Shown piece by piece: positions 38,210 to 46,431 of a stretch of 64,000 nucleotides of DNA. The position numbers were made by a program, and so were the translations under genes. Each line of letters opens with the position of its first letter. Position 1 is the stretch's first letter. Under the pieces are notes generated by a model that had not been told where the DNA came from, made no database searches, and was given only the letters and a program-made list of their open reading frames with translations. Source of the DNA: Acidobacteriota bacterium (GTDB lineage Bacteria; Acidobacteriota; Terriglobia; Terriglobales; Acidobacteriaceae); the NCBI GenBank assembly GCA_018268895.1, contig JAFDVP010000001.1:682001-746000 (forward strand), read 5' to 3'.

Positions 38210-38238
38210 TTGACCTGCCGGTAGGCCCTTGCTATAGT
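38210..38238 (+). promoter_or_regulatory. Sigma70-type promoter of nrdAB
   Basis: TTGACC (38210-38215), 17-bp spacer, TATAGT (38233-38238). The expected start site near 38245 falls immediately before the cobalamin riboswitch. Confidence 0.85.
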
Positions 38239-38248
38239 GAGTGAACTT

Positions 38249-38412
38249 CATGGTGTTGCCGGTCGCGAGGCCGGCAACTGAAAAGGGAATCCGGTGAAAA
38301 TCCGGAGCTGCCCCGCAGCGGTAAGCAGGAACGAACGCTCCACGAAGGCACTGGCCGAAGGGCTGGGAAGCCGGAGCAAGTAGGTAGCCTGCAGAGTCCG
38401 AAGACCTGCCAT
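38249..38412 (+). promoter_or_regulatory. Cobalamin (B12) riboswitch in the nrdAB leader
   Basis: All conserved blocks of the adenosylcobalamin-type aptamer are readable in order: a pairing stem GTTGCCGG...CCGGCAAC (38254-38278), GGGAATCCGGTGAAAATCC (38285-38303), GCTGCCCCGCAGCGGTAAGC (38307-38326), CACTGGCC (38348-38355), GGGAAGCC (38364-38372), and the B12 box AGTCCGAAGACCTGCC (38395-38410). Downstream, CGTGCCC-GA-GGGCACG (38418-38433) is a candidate expression-platform hairpin. Binding of the cofactor should lower expression of the genes that follow. Confidence 0.95.
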
Positions 38413-38529
38413 GAGGCCGTGCCCGAGGGCACGAAATTCACACACCTCCGAGGGGAAGGTGCGGTGGTTGCGGCCTGTCTTTTTGCGGGCAACTTCCGCT
38501 GTACGCAGCTCGGAGCAAAGGACGCTCCC

Positions 38530-40929
38530 ATGGCGACGGTGCAGGCGACACTCACTGATCTCGATCCGAACTTTCCCCCATCCGAAGCCGTGCTGCAGAT
38601 GCAGGTGCGCAAGCGCAACGGCTCGCTCGAACCGGTCGATGTGAACAAGATTGTGCGGGCGGTGCAGCGCTGCTGCTATGGGCTGCCGCACGTCGACCCG
38701 CTGCGCGTTGCCAGCAAGACGATCGGCGGCCTCTTCGATGGCGCCTCGACGCGGGAGCTTGATGCGATCTCGATCCAGACTTCGGCGGCGTTGATCGCCG
38801 AGGAGCCGGAGTACTCTCGTCTGGCAGCGCGGCTGCTGCTGGCCACGATCGAGAAAGAGGTGGCGGGGCAGAACATTTACTCCTTCTCGCAGTCGATGGA
38901 GGTGGGGCATCGCGAGGGTGTGGTTTCAAAGGACGCGGCGGAGTTCGTCGCGGCGAATGCAAGGAAGCTGAACAGCGCCATCGACGACCGACTGTCCGAT
39001 CGCTTCGAGTACTTTGGGTTGCGCACGGTCTATGACCGTTACCTGCTGCGTCATCCGATCACGCGGCAGGTGATCGAGACGCCGCAGTACTTTTTCATGC
39101 GCGTCTCGGCCGGACTGTCGGTGCGCGTGCATGAGGCGGCAGAGTTTTATCGGCTGCTGGCGTCGCACGACTATCTGCCCAGTTCGCCGACGCTCTTCAA
39201 CAGTGGGACGAAGCACTCGCAGATGTCGTCGTGCTATCTGCTGGATTCGCCGAAGGACTCGCTGGAGTCGATCTACGACGCTTACAAGCAGATTGCGATG
39301 CTGTCGAAGTTTTCGGGCGGCATCGGTCTTGCGTTTCATCGTGTGCGCTCGGAGGGCTCGTTGATTCGCGCGACGAATGGGCTGTCGAACGGCATAGTGC
39401 CGTGGCTGCGTACGCTCGATGCGTCGGTGGCGGCGGTCAACCAGGGCGGCAAGCGCAAGGGCGCGTGCTGCGTGTATCTCGAGCCGTGGCACGCGGATGT
39501 GGAGTCGTTTCTGGAGATGCGCGACAATACGGGCGACCATGCTCGGCGAACGTATAACCTCAATCTCGCCAACTGGATTCCGGACCTTTTCATGAAGCGC
39601 GTCGATGAAGATGGCATGTGGTCACTCTTCGATCCTAAAGATGTGACTCATCTGCCCGATTTATTCGGTGTGGAGTTCGAGCGTGCTTACGTCGAGGCCG
39701 AGGAGCAGAAGAAGTATGTGCGCCAGGTGAAGGCGCGCGATCTCTACGCGCGCATGATGCGAACGCTGGCGGAGACCGGCAACGGGTGGATGGTCTTCAA
39801 GGATGCATGCAATGTGAAGTGCAACCAGACGGGTTTGCCGGAGAACGTCGTTCATCTCTCGAACCTCTGCACGGAGATCACGGAGGTGACATCGTCCGAG
39901 GAGACGGCGGTGTGCAATCTGGGTTCGATCAATCTTGCGCGGCATGTGACGGATGGTGCGTTCGACTTCGACAAGCTGGCTGCGACAGTGCGTCATGCGG
40001 TGCCGATGCTCGATCGCGTGATCGACATCAACTATTACCCCGTGCCGCAGGCCGCAGTAGCAAATAGCCGATGGAGGCCGGTGGGGCTGGGGGTGATGGG
40101 GCTTCAGGACGTCTTCTTTCAACTCCGGATGGTCTTCGACTCGCCGCAGGCGCGTGCACTCTCGGCCAAGATTCAGGAGGAGATTTACTTTCATGCGCTG
40201 ACCGTCTCCTGCGAGCTTGCGGAGCAGCACGGTCCGCATGCGGCTTTTCAGGAGTCGCGCGCCGCAAAGGGAGAGTTTCAGTTCGATCTGTGGGGCGTGA
40301 AGCCGGAAGACAGCGCGCGGTGGGAGTTGCTGCGTGAGCGAATGAAGAGGTCGGGTCTGCGCAACTCGTTGATGATCGCGATTGCTCCCACTGCGACGAT
40401 CGCGTCGATCGTCGGCTGCTATGAGTGCATCGAGCCGCAGGTTTCGAATCTGTTCAAGCGCGAGACGCTTTCGGGCGAGTTCATGCAGATCAACCGCTAT
40501 CTTGTGCAGGAGCTGAAGCAGCTTGGCCTGTGGTCGGAGGAGATGCGGACACGCATCAAACTTGCCGAGGGCTCGATCCAGGGCATTGAGGAGATTCCGA
40601 GCGATGTGCGCTCGATCTATCGCACGGTGTGGGAGCTGCCGATGCGTTCGCTCATCGACATGGCGGCGGGCCGCGGGGCCTTTATCGACCAGAGCCAGTC
40701 GCTGAACCTGTTTGCGGAGTCGCCAAACATCGGGAGGCTCAGCTCGATGTACATGTATGCGTGGAAGCGCGGCGTCAAGACGACGTACTACCTGCGCTCG
40801 CGTCCCGCGACGAAGATCGCGAAGACCACGGTCGCGGCGGCGTCGAAGGGCACAGCCGTCGTTATTAACGCATCCGCGAGCGTTACGTGCTCGCTTGACA
40901 ATCCAGAGAGCTGCGAAGCCTGCCAGTAA
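38530..40929 (+). CDS. nrdA: Class I ribonucleoside-diphosphate reductase, large subunit
   Basis: Reduces ribonucleoside diphosphates to the deoxy forms; needs the NrdB radical. About 799 residues from ATG 38530 (AAAGGA upstream); the frame is open further 5' but runs into the riboswitch. An N-terminal ATP-cone is present (about 20-105: MQVRKRNGSLEPVDVNKIV), giving allosteric activity control. Catalytic-domain motifs: SCYLLDSPKDSLESIYD with active-site Cys, GGIGLAFHRVRSEGS, NLCTEIT (Asn-x-Cys-x-Glu, radical Cys), CNLGSINLARH, and GVMGLQDVFFQL. The C-terminal redox pair is CEACQ. Expression is probably repressed by B12 through the upstream riboswitch. Confidence 0.96.
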   Translation: MATVQATLTDLDPNFPPSEAVLQMQVRKRNGSLEPVDVNKIVRAVQRCCYGLPHVDPLRVASKTIGGLFDGASTRELDAISIQTSAALIAEEPEYSRLAARLLLATIEKEVAGQNIYSFSQSMEVGHREGVVSKDAAEFVAANARKLNSAIDDRLSDRFEYFGLRTVYDRYLLRHPITRQVIETPQYFFMRVSAGLSVRVHEAAEFYRLLASHDYLPSSPTLFNSGTKHSQMSSCYLLDSPKDSLESIYDAYKQIAMLSKFSGGIGLAFHRVRSEGSLIRATNGLSNGIVPWLRTLDASVAAVNQGGKRKGACCVYLEPWHADVESFLEMRDNTGDHARRTYNLNLANWIPDLFMKRVDEDGMWSLFDPKDVTHLPDLFGVEFERAYVEAEEQKKYVRQVKARDLYARMMRTLAETGNGWMVFKDACNVKCNQTGLPENVVHLSNLCTEITEVTSSEETAVCNLGSINLARHVTDGAFDFDKLAATVRHAVPMLDRVIDINYYPVPQAAVANSRWRPVGLGVMGLQDVFFQLRMVFDSPQARALSAKIQEEIYFHALTVSCELAEQHGPHAAFQESRAAKGEFQFDLWGVKPEDSARWELLRERMKRSGLRNSLMIAIAPTATIASIVGCYECIEPQVSNLFKRETLSGEFMQINRYLVQELKQLGLWSEEMRTRIKLAEGSIQGIEEIPSDVRSIYRTVWELPMRSLIDMAAGRGAFIDQSQSLNLFAESPNIGRLSSMYMYAWKRGVKTTYYLRSRPATKIAKTTVAAASKGTAVVINASASVTCSLDNPESCEACQ

Positions 40930-40941
40930 AGGAGAAAATCT

Positions 40942-41961
40942 ATGTCCATCGCAACACCGAACGCCATTCTCGATCCCGGTCTTTCGCTCACGCTGAGGCC
41001 GATGCGTTATCCCGTCTTTTTTGAGATGTTCAAGGATGGCATCCGCAATACATGGACGGTTGAGGAGGTGGATTTTTCGACCGACCTGGTTGACCTGCGC
41101 TCGCGTCTTACTCCGGCGGAGATTCACCTGATCCAGCGGCTGGTTGCATTCTTTGCGACTGGAGACTCGATCGTCTCCAACAACCTGGTGTTGAATCTCT
41201 ACAAGCACATCAACTCGCCCGAGGCGCGGCTTTATTTGTCGCGTCAGCTCTTTGAAGAGGCAGTGCATGTGCAGTTTTACTTGACGCTGCTGGACAACTA
41301 TGTTCCCGATCCCGAGGCGCGCGCGGCGGCGTTTGCCGCGGTGGAGAACATTCCGTCGATCACGAAGAAGGCGCAGTTCTGCATGCGCTGGATGGATTCG
41401 ATTCAGAAGCTGGATGAGTTGCGTACTCCTGCCGAACGCAAGCAGTTTTTGCTGAACCTTGTCTGTTTCGCGGGGTGCATCGAGGGTCTGTTCTTCTTCG
41501 CGGCGTTTGCCTATGTGTATTTTCTGCGTTCGCGCGGGTTGCTGAACGGCCTTGCTGCGGGAACGAACTGGGTCTTCCGCGACGAGAGCTGTCATCTGGA
41601 GTTTGCGTTTGAAGTCGTGAACGTTGTGCGGTCGGAGGAGCCTGAGCTCTTTGATGCGGAGCTCGAGCAGCAGATCGTCGAGATGATGAAGGATGCGGTG
41701 GAGTGCGAGCTGCAATTCGCCGCAGACCTGCTATCGGGCGGCGTCGCGGGCCTGTCGGTGCGCGAGATGCGCCAGTATCTGGAGTACGTCGCGGACTCGC
41801 GCGTTGCGCGCCTGGGTATGCCAGCGATCTTCGGCTCGAAGAACCCGTTCGCGTTCATGGAGCTTCAGGATGTGCAGGAGCTGACGAATTTTTTTGAGAG
41901 ACGCGTTTCGGCGTACCAGGTTGCCGTGGCCGGCGAGGTGGCGTTTCACGAAGATTTTTAG
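40942..41961 (+). CDS. nrdB: Class I ribonucleotide reductase, small (radical/metal) subunit
   Basis: A 339-residue ferritin-like four-helix protein that stores the oxidant used by NrdA. Metal ligands can be followed: Asp75 (ATGDSIVSNN), Glu106 and His109 in LFEEAVHVQFY, a Glu near 174 (FAGCIEGLFFFA), and Glu and His in RDESCHLEFAF (about 208-211). Tyr113, four residues after His109, is at the radical-tyrosine position. The EEAVHVQFY wording and short length resemble the sub-group described as Mn-dependent class Id more than E. coli NrdB, but this is not proved. It starts 12 bp after nrdA, so the two form one operon. Confidence 0.94.
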   Translation: MSIATPNAILDPGLSLTLRPMRYPVFFEMFKDGIRNTWTVEEVDFSTDLVDLRSRLTPAEIHLIQRLVAFFATGDSIVSNNLVLNLYKHINSPEARLYLSRQLFEEAVHVQFYLTLLDNYVPDPEARAAAFAAVENIPSITKKAQFCMRWMDSIQKLDELRTPAERKQFLLNLVCFAGCIEGLFFFAAFAYVYFLRSRGLLNGLAAGTNWVFRDESCHLEFAFEVVNVVRSEEPELFDAELEQQIVEMMKDAVECELQFAADLLSGGVAGLSVREMRQYLEYVADSRVARLGMPAIFGSKNPFAFMELQDVQELTNFFERRVSAYQVAVAGEVAFHEDF

Positions 41962-42085
41962 TCTGCCCGGTACTGCCTGATATACCGGCGGCAAGGCTTT
42001 GACGGTATCGTGTGCATCTTCCTCTATAACAAAAGGGAGGCTGCCGAAGTTCGGCGCACAAGAACTCTCACACATAAGGAGAAGC

Positions 42086-43312
42086 ATGATGAATCGTCGA
42101 TCCTTTCTGCAGGGCTCTGCGGCCCTTGCCGGATGCAGTACCGTCGGCCTGACGGGATGCATGAAGCGGGCAGTTACTGCTGCGGTTGCGGGTGCGCCGC
42201 CGCTTCCGTTCTACGATGTGCCGGGGCCGATTACGCCGATCCGCGCAGACGTCGATCGCATCTTCCGGATTACGGTCTGCCTGAGACCGTTTCGCGCTGC
42301 CGGCCCTCGCCTCGATGTCGAGCGCGTGGGCGACAAGGTTGTTGTGCACAACTATGGGCATGGCGGAAGCGGCTGGTCGCTCTCGTGGGGATCGGCCGAC
42401 GTTGCGGTACGCAAGGCGCTTGACGCGGCGAATGGCAGCAGGGAGATCGCGGTGATCGGCTGCGGAGCGCTGGGTCTGACTGCGGCGATCACAGCGCAGC
42501 GCGCGGGGTTTCGCGTAACGATCTACGCGAAGGAACGGCCGCCGTTTGTGCGTTCGTCACGGGCCACGGGCTCGTGGACGCCGGATTCGCGGATTGCCCT
42601 GGCTTCGGCGGCGTCGCCTGATTTCGCTGCGCAGTGGGAGTCGATGGCGCGTACATCGTTCGCGATGTATCAGAGCTACCTCGGCATGTCTGGAGCGCCG
42701 ATCGAGTGGACCGATCGCTATATGCTCTCGGACATGACGCGCAAGGAGAGTGCTGCTCAAGCGGATCAGGGCAATACGCATGGGTTTGCGCATTATGCGG
42801 AACGCATCGACGACATTACTCCCAGCTCGCAAACGATCCCCGAGGGGTTGCATCCTTTCCCCACGAAGTATGTGCGGCGCAGTTCTTCACTGACGTTCAA
42901 TGTTGCGGACTACTCCCGGCAGTTGATGAACGACTTTCTGATTGCGGGCGGAAGGATTGAGACGCGAGAGTTCCATTCTCCTCAAGAGATCGCCGCGCTA
43001 ACGCAGCCGGTGATCGTCAACTGCACGGGATACGGCGCGCGCCAGCTCTGGTCGGATGAGAGCATCGTCCCGATCCGCGGGCAGATTGCGTGGCTGATTC
43101 CGCAGGAGGGGGTCCACTACGGCCTGTTTTACAAGGGTGTCTATGTGCTCGCGCGGCGTGACGGTATTGTCGTACAGCCGGGAACGGGCGGCGAGGATGA
43201 GGGATGGAACGACACGAACGAACAGCCGGACAGGGCGGCTGCCGTTGCCGGTGTGCAGGTGCTGCAGGAGCTTTACAGCCGCATGGAGATGATGCCGCGC
43301 AGGCGCGCATGA
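42086..43312 (+). CDS. Tat-exported, probably lipidated DAO-type FAD oxidoreductase
   Basis: About 408 residues from the ATG at 42086 with a strong AAGGAGA ribosome site. The N-terminus MMNRRSFLQGSAALAGCS combines a twin-arginine motif with two possible lipobox Cys (LAGC and LTGC). The FAD-binding Rossmann motif is IAVIGCGALGLTAAITAQRAG (GxGxxG, about residues 117-137), and the D-amino-acid-oxidase-like C-terminus includes VIVNCTGYGARQLW, PIRGQIAWL and a GTGGEDEGW stretch. Substrate could be a D-amino acid or another amine. Folded FAD enzymes are typical Tat cargo. It follows nrdB by 124 bp and may have its own promoter. Confidence 0.85.
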   Translation: MMNRRSFLQGSAALAGCSTVGLTGCMKRAVTAAVAGAPPLPFYDVPGPITPIRADVDRIFRITVCLRPFRAAGPRLDVERVGDKVVVHNYGHGGSGWSLSWGSADVAVRKALDAANGSREIAVIGCGALGLTAAITAQRAGFRVTIYAKERPPFVRSSRATGSWTPDSRIALASAASPDFAAQWESMARTSFAMYQSYLGMSGAPIEWTDRYMLSDMTRKESAAQADQGNTHGFAHYAERIDDITPSSQTIPEGLHPFPTKYVRRSSSLTFNVADYSRQLMNDFLIAGGRIETREFHSPQEIAALTQPVIVNCTGYGARQLWSDESIVPIRGQIAWLIPQEGVHYGLFYKGVYVLARRDGIVVQPGTGGEDEGWNDTNEQPDRAAAVAGVQVLQELYSRMEMMPRRRA

Positions 43313-43354
43313 TGCGGTCATCGGGACGAAAGCGAAGGTCCGTGCTGGCGCGAG

Positions 43355-43403
43355 CAAAATACGGGGATTCCCCTTCGCTGCGCTCGAGAGTCAGAGTGAT
43401 GGC
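43355..43403. repeat. Dispersed palindromic repeat, family B short form
   Basis: AAAATACGGGGATTCCCCTT ... TCAGAGTGATGGC, between two convergent genes. Confidence 0.65.
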
Positions 43404-43421
43404 ACGGTAGCTGGTAAAGCG

Positions 43422-44390
43422 CTACAACTCGAGGCGGGAGTCGTCGATTGCGAGCCTTACGTTGCCATCGGATTTTGCCAGGCGGCGGACGGCTTCCATC
43501 TTGTCGACGTTAGCCTTCAGCATGACAACGGCTATCGGGATGGACTTTCCTGCCGATTTGATGGTGCGGATCGCAGTTTCGCGGTCGATATTGCAAACCT
43601 TCATCAGCACACGAATGCCACGCTCGACGAGCTTGGCGTTTTTCATGTGCACGTTCACCATCAGATTGTCGTACACATAGCCGAGCCTCGTCATGGCGCC
43701 AGTCGTGATCAGGTTCAGGATCATCTTCTGTGCAGTTGCCGACTTCATGCGGGTCGAACCGGAGAGCGCCTCGGGGCCTACTTCGGCGACGATGGTCGTA
43801 TCGGCTACATCAGCCAGTGCGGTGTTCAGGTTGCAGACGACGGCGGCGGTCTTGGCCCCTCGTGCACGAGCATATTCGACAGCGCCGACGACGTACGGCG
43901 TGCGGCCAGATGCCGATACGCCGATAACAATGTCCTTGCGGGTTGGCCGGCGCCGTGCGATGTCGCGTTGGCCGATTTCGGGAGAATCTTCGTTGACGTC
44001 AGAGGCGGATGCCAAAGCCTTTGGTCCGCCGGCCATGATGTACTGCACCTGCGCGGGGGCGGTGGAGAAGGTGGGCGGACACTCCGATGCGTCGAGCGAG
44101 GCGATGCGTCCCGAAGAGCCTGCGCCGACGTAGATCAGCCGGCCGCCATCGCGCAGCGATCGTGCAACGGTATCGATCACAATCGCGATCTCCGGCAGCG
44201 CTTTTTTAACGGCAGCGGCGATCTTTGAATCTTCGTGATTGATGATCCGCGCGATTTCAAGAGCCGACTTTGTATCGAGGCCCTCGGAGGCAGAGTTGGG
44301 GGTCTCGGTGGTGAGTTTCTGAAACTCATCGGGGCCGTTCTGAGCGGATTTCAACGGCGGAGTCGACTCGATCATGGTGAGAGTAGCCAT
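43422..44390 (-). CDS. murQ: N-acetylmuramic acid 6-phosphate etherase
   Basis: Cleaves the lactyl ether of MurNAc-6-phosphate to GlcNAc-6-phosphate in cell-wall recycling. 322 residues, close to the usual 300. Family signatures: KLTTETPNSAS near residue 26, the SIS-domain loops YVGAGSSGRIASLDASECPP (about 87-106) and GVSASGRTPYVVGA (about 157-170), and GPEALSGSTRMKSATAQKM (about 206-224), which contains a catalytic Glu. The C-terminal helix bundle follows. No anmK or nagA neighbour is present. It is divergent from the beta-lactamase-like gene. Confidence 0.95.
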   Translation of the reverse strand: MATLTMIESTPPLKSAQNGPDEFQKLTTETPNSASEGLDTKSALEIARIINHEDSKIAAAVKKALPEIAIVIDTVARSLRDGGRLIYVGAGSSGRIASLDASECPPTFSTAPAQVQYIMAGGPKALASASDVNEDSPEIGQRDIARRRPTRKDIVIGVSASGRTPYVVGAVEYARARGAKTAAVVCNLNTALADVADTTIVAEVGPEALSGSTRMKSATAQKMILNLITTGAMTRLGYVYDNLMVNVHMKNAKLVERGIRVLMKVCNIDRETAIRTIKSAGKSIPIAVVMLKANVDKMEAVRRLAKSDGNVRLAIDDSRLEL

Positions 44391-44615
44391 AAAGATTTTA
44401 CTGGGTGTTCGCCTGCTGCTCCTCTTTTATATGATTCTAGTCCTAATAGACCGTAGTTGCGTATGGAAAGGTACATGTTTGATACCCGGCATGAGGCTCC
44501 GATCAAGCGAATCATACCTTCCTCACATGCTTGGACGGTCGAGTCGCCGGTCCGTCTCGGATGATAAGTGAGCAATCGCAGGATTGCCCTGCTATGTCAA
44601 ACGATTATCTGTAAT

Positions 44616-45680
44616 ATGCAGGTCATGGCAAATAGATCGCGTTGGTGCTGCTCTGTGGCCGGTTTTCTGGCTATCGCATTGGGAGTTGCTGGTCTTCGTG
44701 CTGAAGCGCAGCCTTTTTCGCTCGGCCTGCAGAAGACGGATACTACTCTGGAGGACCGACTCACAACTTTGGCATCGACGCATCACGGTCACGTGGCGCT
44801 CTATGCAACCCAGTTGAACACGGGGAAGACCGTGGCCATCGATGAAGACCATCCCGTCCAGACAGCCTCTGTCATCAAACTGGCGATTCTGTTTGAGGCG
44901 ATGGAGCAGGTGCGCGCGGGGAAGGCCCACTGGGATGAGAAGCTCACTCTTGCAAAGGGCGATGGCGTCAGTGGCTCGGGCGTGCTCAGTTTCTTCGATG
45001 CTCCGCTAACGCTAACACTGAAGGATGTTCTGACGATGATGGTCATCGTGAGTGACAACACTGGCACGAACCTGGCGATCGACCGCTTTGGCGTCGACGC
45101 GGTGAATGCCAGGATCGCCTGGCTGGGCCTAAAAGATACCCACCTGTACAAGAAGGTGATGAAGCCGGCGACAGGCCCGATGCCCGCAGACCAGCCGAAG
45201 TTTGGCCTGGGAAAGACGACGGCACGGGAGATGGCGACGATCATGGAGAGGATCGGTCTGTGCGAGCTGGCCGGTCCAGGCGAAAAGCCGCAGCCTGGAG
45301 ATGCGGCGATCTGTCAGGTGGCTTTAACAATGTTGCGTAACCAGTTCTACCGAAACACGATACCGAGGTATCTTGAGAAGCTGGATTCGAGCGAGACTGG
45401 CTCAGGGATTGCCAGCAAGACTGGCAGTTTGAATGCAGTTCGGAACGATGTTGCTCTTGTGGCCGGGAAAGATGGACCGATGGTGATTTCGATCTTCACC
45501 TACGAAAACGAAGATAAAAGCTGGACTCCCGATAATGAGGCTGAGATGATGATTGCAAGGCTGGCGAAGGAGATTGTTGAGGCCTGGTCGCCGGCTGGAG
45601 TGGACGGCAAGAATCTCGTTCCCGGGTTGGGGCTTGGTCTTCATGTGGCTCCCGAACCTGCGAAAAGCGCGTCTAAATGA
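44616..45680 (+). CDS. Class A beta-lactamase-fold serine hydrolase
   Basis: About 354 residues; starts at 44616, 44625 (ATG) and 44568 (GTG) are all in frame, and the signal peptide (MANRSRWCCSVAGFLAIALG) fits 44616 or 44625. The active-site set is present: Ser and Lys in QTASVIKLAIL (SxxK), SDN in VIVSDNTGTN, and KTG in GIASKTGSL. The omega-loop Glu of true class A enzymes (ExxLN) cannot be found: that region reads KPATGPMPADQPKF. It may therefore be a penicillin-interacting peptidase or esterase, not a resistance enzyme. Its stop overlaps the lepB start (ATGA). Confidence 0.85.
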   Translation: MQVMANRSRWCCSVAGFLAIALGVAGLRAEAQPFSLGLQKTDTTLEDRLTTLASTHHGHVALYATQLNTGKTVAIDEDHPVQTASVIKLAILFEAMEQVRAGKAHWDEKLTLAKGDGVSGSGVLSFFDAPLTLTLKDVLTMMVIVSDNTGTNLAIDRFGVDAVNARIAWLGLKDTHLYKKVMKPATGPMPADQPKFGLGKTTAREMATIMERIGLCELAGPGEKPQPGDAAICQVALTMLRNQFYRNTIPRYLEKLDSSETGSGIASKTGSLNAVRNDVALVAGKDGPMVISIFTYENEDKSWTPDNEAEMMIARLAKEIVEAWSPAGVDGKNLVPGLGLGLHVAPEPAKSASK

Positions 45681-46282
45681 TTGAGGAAGAAAGTAAGGCC
45701 GTGGATGTAAGCGAGCCGAGAGAACCGGCACAAGAACTCGACACAGGTCTGCCTGAAGCGCCAGCCAGAAAGAAGGGCAGCGCTCACTCGTGGATTCGCG
45801 ACCTCATTATCTCTGTCGCTGTTTCCAGCTTCATCATCATCTTTCTCTACCAGCCTGTTCGTGTAGAGGGCACGAGCATGTTACCGATGCTTGAAGACCA
45901 GGACAGGCTCTTCATCAACAAACTGGCATATAGGGTAGGCGAGATTCAACGCGGCGATGTGGTCGTCTTCCTTTATCCGCACGATCATCAAAAGAGCTAT
46001 ATCAAGCGCGTCATCGCGCTTCCCGGCGACGATCTTCGCATCGACCACGGCCGTGTCTTCGTCAATGGGCATGAGTTGGTTGAAAAGTATGTTCCGCCGC
46101 GCTTTGAAGACGATCGCTCTTTGCCGGAGACGGTTGTGCCTGAGCATGAGTACTTTGTGATGGGAGACCACCGTTCTATATCGAGTGACAGCCGAGACTT
46201 CGGCCCCGTTGACCGCGACCTGATCTATGGGAAGGCGGCCTTTGTGTATTGGCCGATGGAGCAGGCTGGGGTTGTCCGGTAG
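45677..46282 (+). CDS. lepB: Signal peptidase I
   Basis: Membrane Ser/Lys protease that releases exported proteins. 201 residues: a charged cytoplasmic leader of about 35 residues, one membrane span (LIISVAVSSFIIIFLYQP, about 44-61), then the catalytic domain. The nucleophile is in VEGTSMLPMLEDQDR (Ser about 67); the general-base Lys is in SYIKRVIALPGD (about 111), and GDHRSISSDSRDFGPV is the conserved box E. Compact, as in Gram-positive-type enzymes. The start overlaps the stop of the preceding hydrolase gene by 4 bp, which implies translational coupling. Confidence 0.95.
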   Translation: MIEEESKAVDVSEPREPAQELDTGLPEAPARKKGSAHSWIRDLIISVAVSSFIIIFLYQPVRVEGTSMLPMLEDQDRLFINKLAYRVGEIQRGDVVVFLYPHDHQKSYIKRVIALPGDDLRIDHGRVFVNGHELVEKYVPPRFEDDRSLPETVVPEHEYFVMGDHRSISSDSRDFGPVDRDLIYGKAAFVYWPMEQAGVVR

Positions 46283-46313
46283 ATTGCCGTCTCACAACAA
46301 ATACAAAGACAGA

Positions 46314-46360
46314 AAGCGGGGATTCTTCCCCTTCGGTTTCGCTCAGGGTCAGAATGACGG
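46314..46360. repeat. Dispersed palindromic repeat, family B short form
   Basis: GAAAGCGGGGATTCTTCCCC ... GGGTCAGAATGACGG, 30 bp after lepB and just before a terminator. Confidence 0.7.
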
Positions 46361-46386
46361 CTTGTTGAGGGAGTTTTCAAACTCGA

Positions 46387-46415
46387 AAACGGCGTGGCTG
46401 AAAGCCACGCCGTTT
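46387..46415. terminator. Bidirectional terminator between lepB and tpiA
   Basis: AAACGGCGTGGCT-GAA-AGCCACGCCGTTT: perfect 13-bp stem with a three-base loop, A-rich and T-rich at the ends, between convergent genes. Confidence 0.9.
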
Positions 46416-46431
46416 CTCTTTGCGTGCAAGA

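Noticed and set aside
39661..41715. Minus-strand open frame of 684 codons
   Set aside because: Antisense to nrdA/nrdB with no recognisable domains.
44616..45680. Call as an antibiotic-resistance beta-lactamase
   Set aside because: The deacylating omega-loop Glu could not be found, and the gene is coupled to lepB, so only the fold is claimed.
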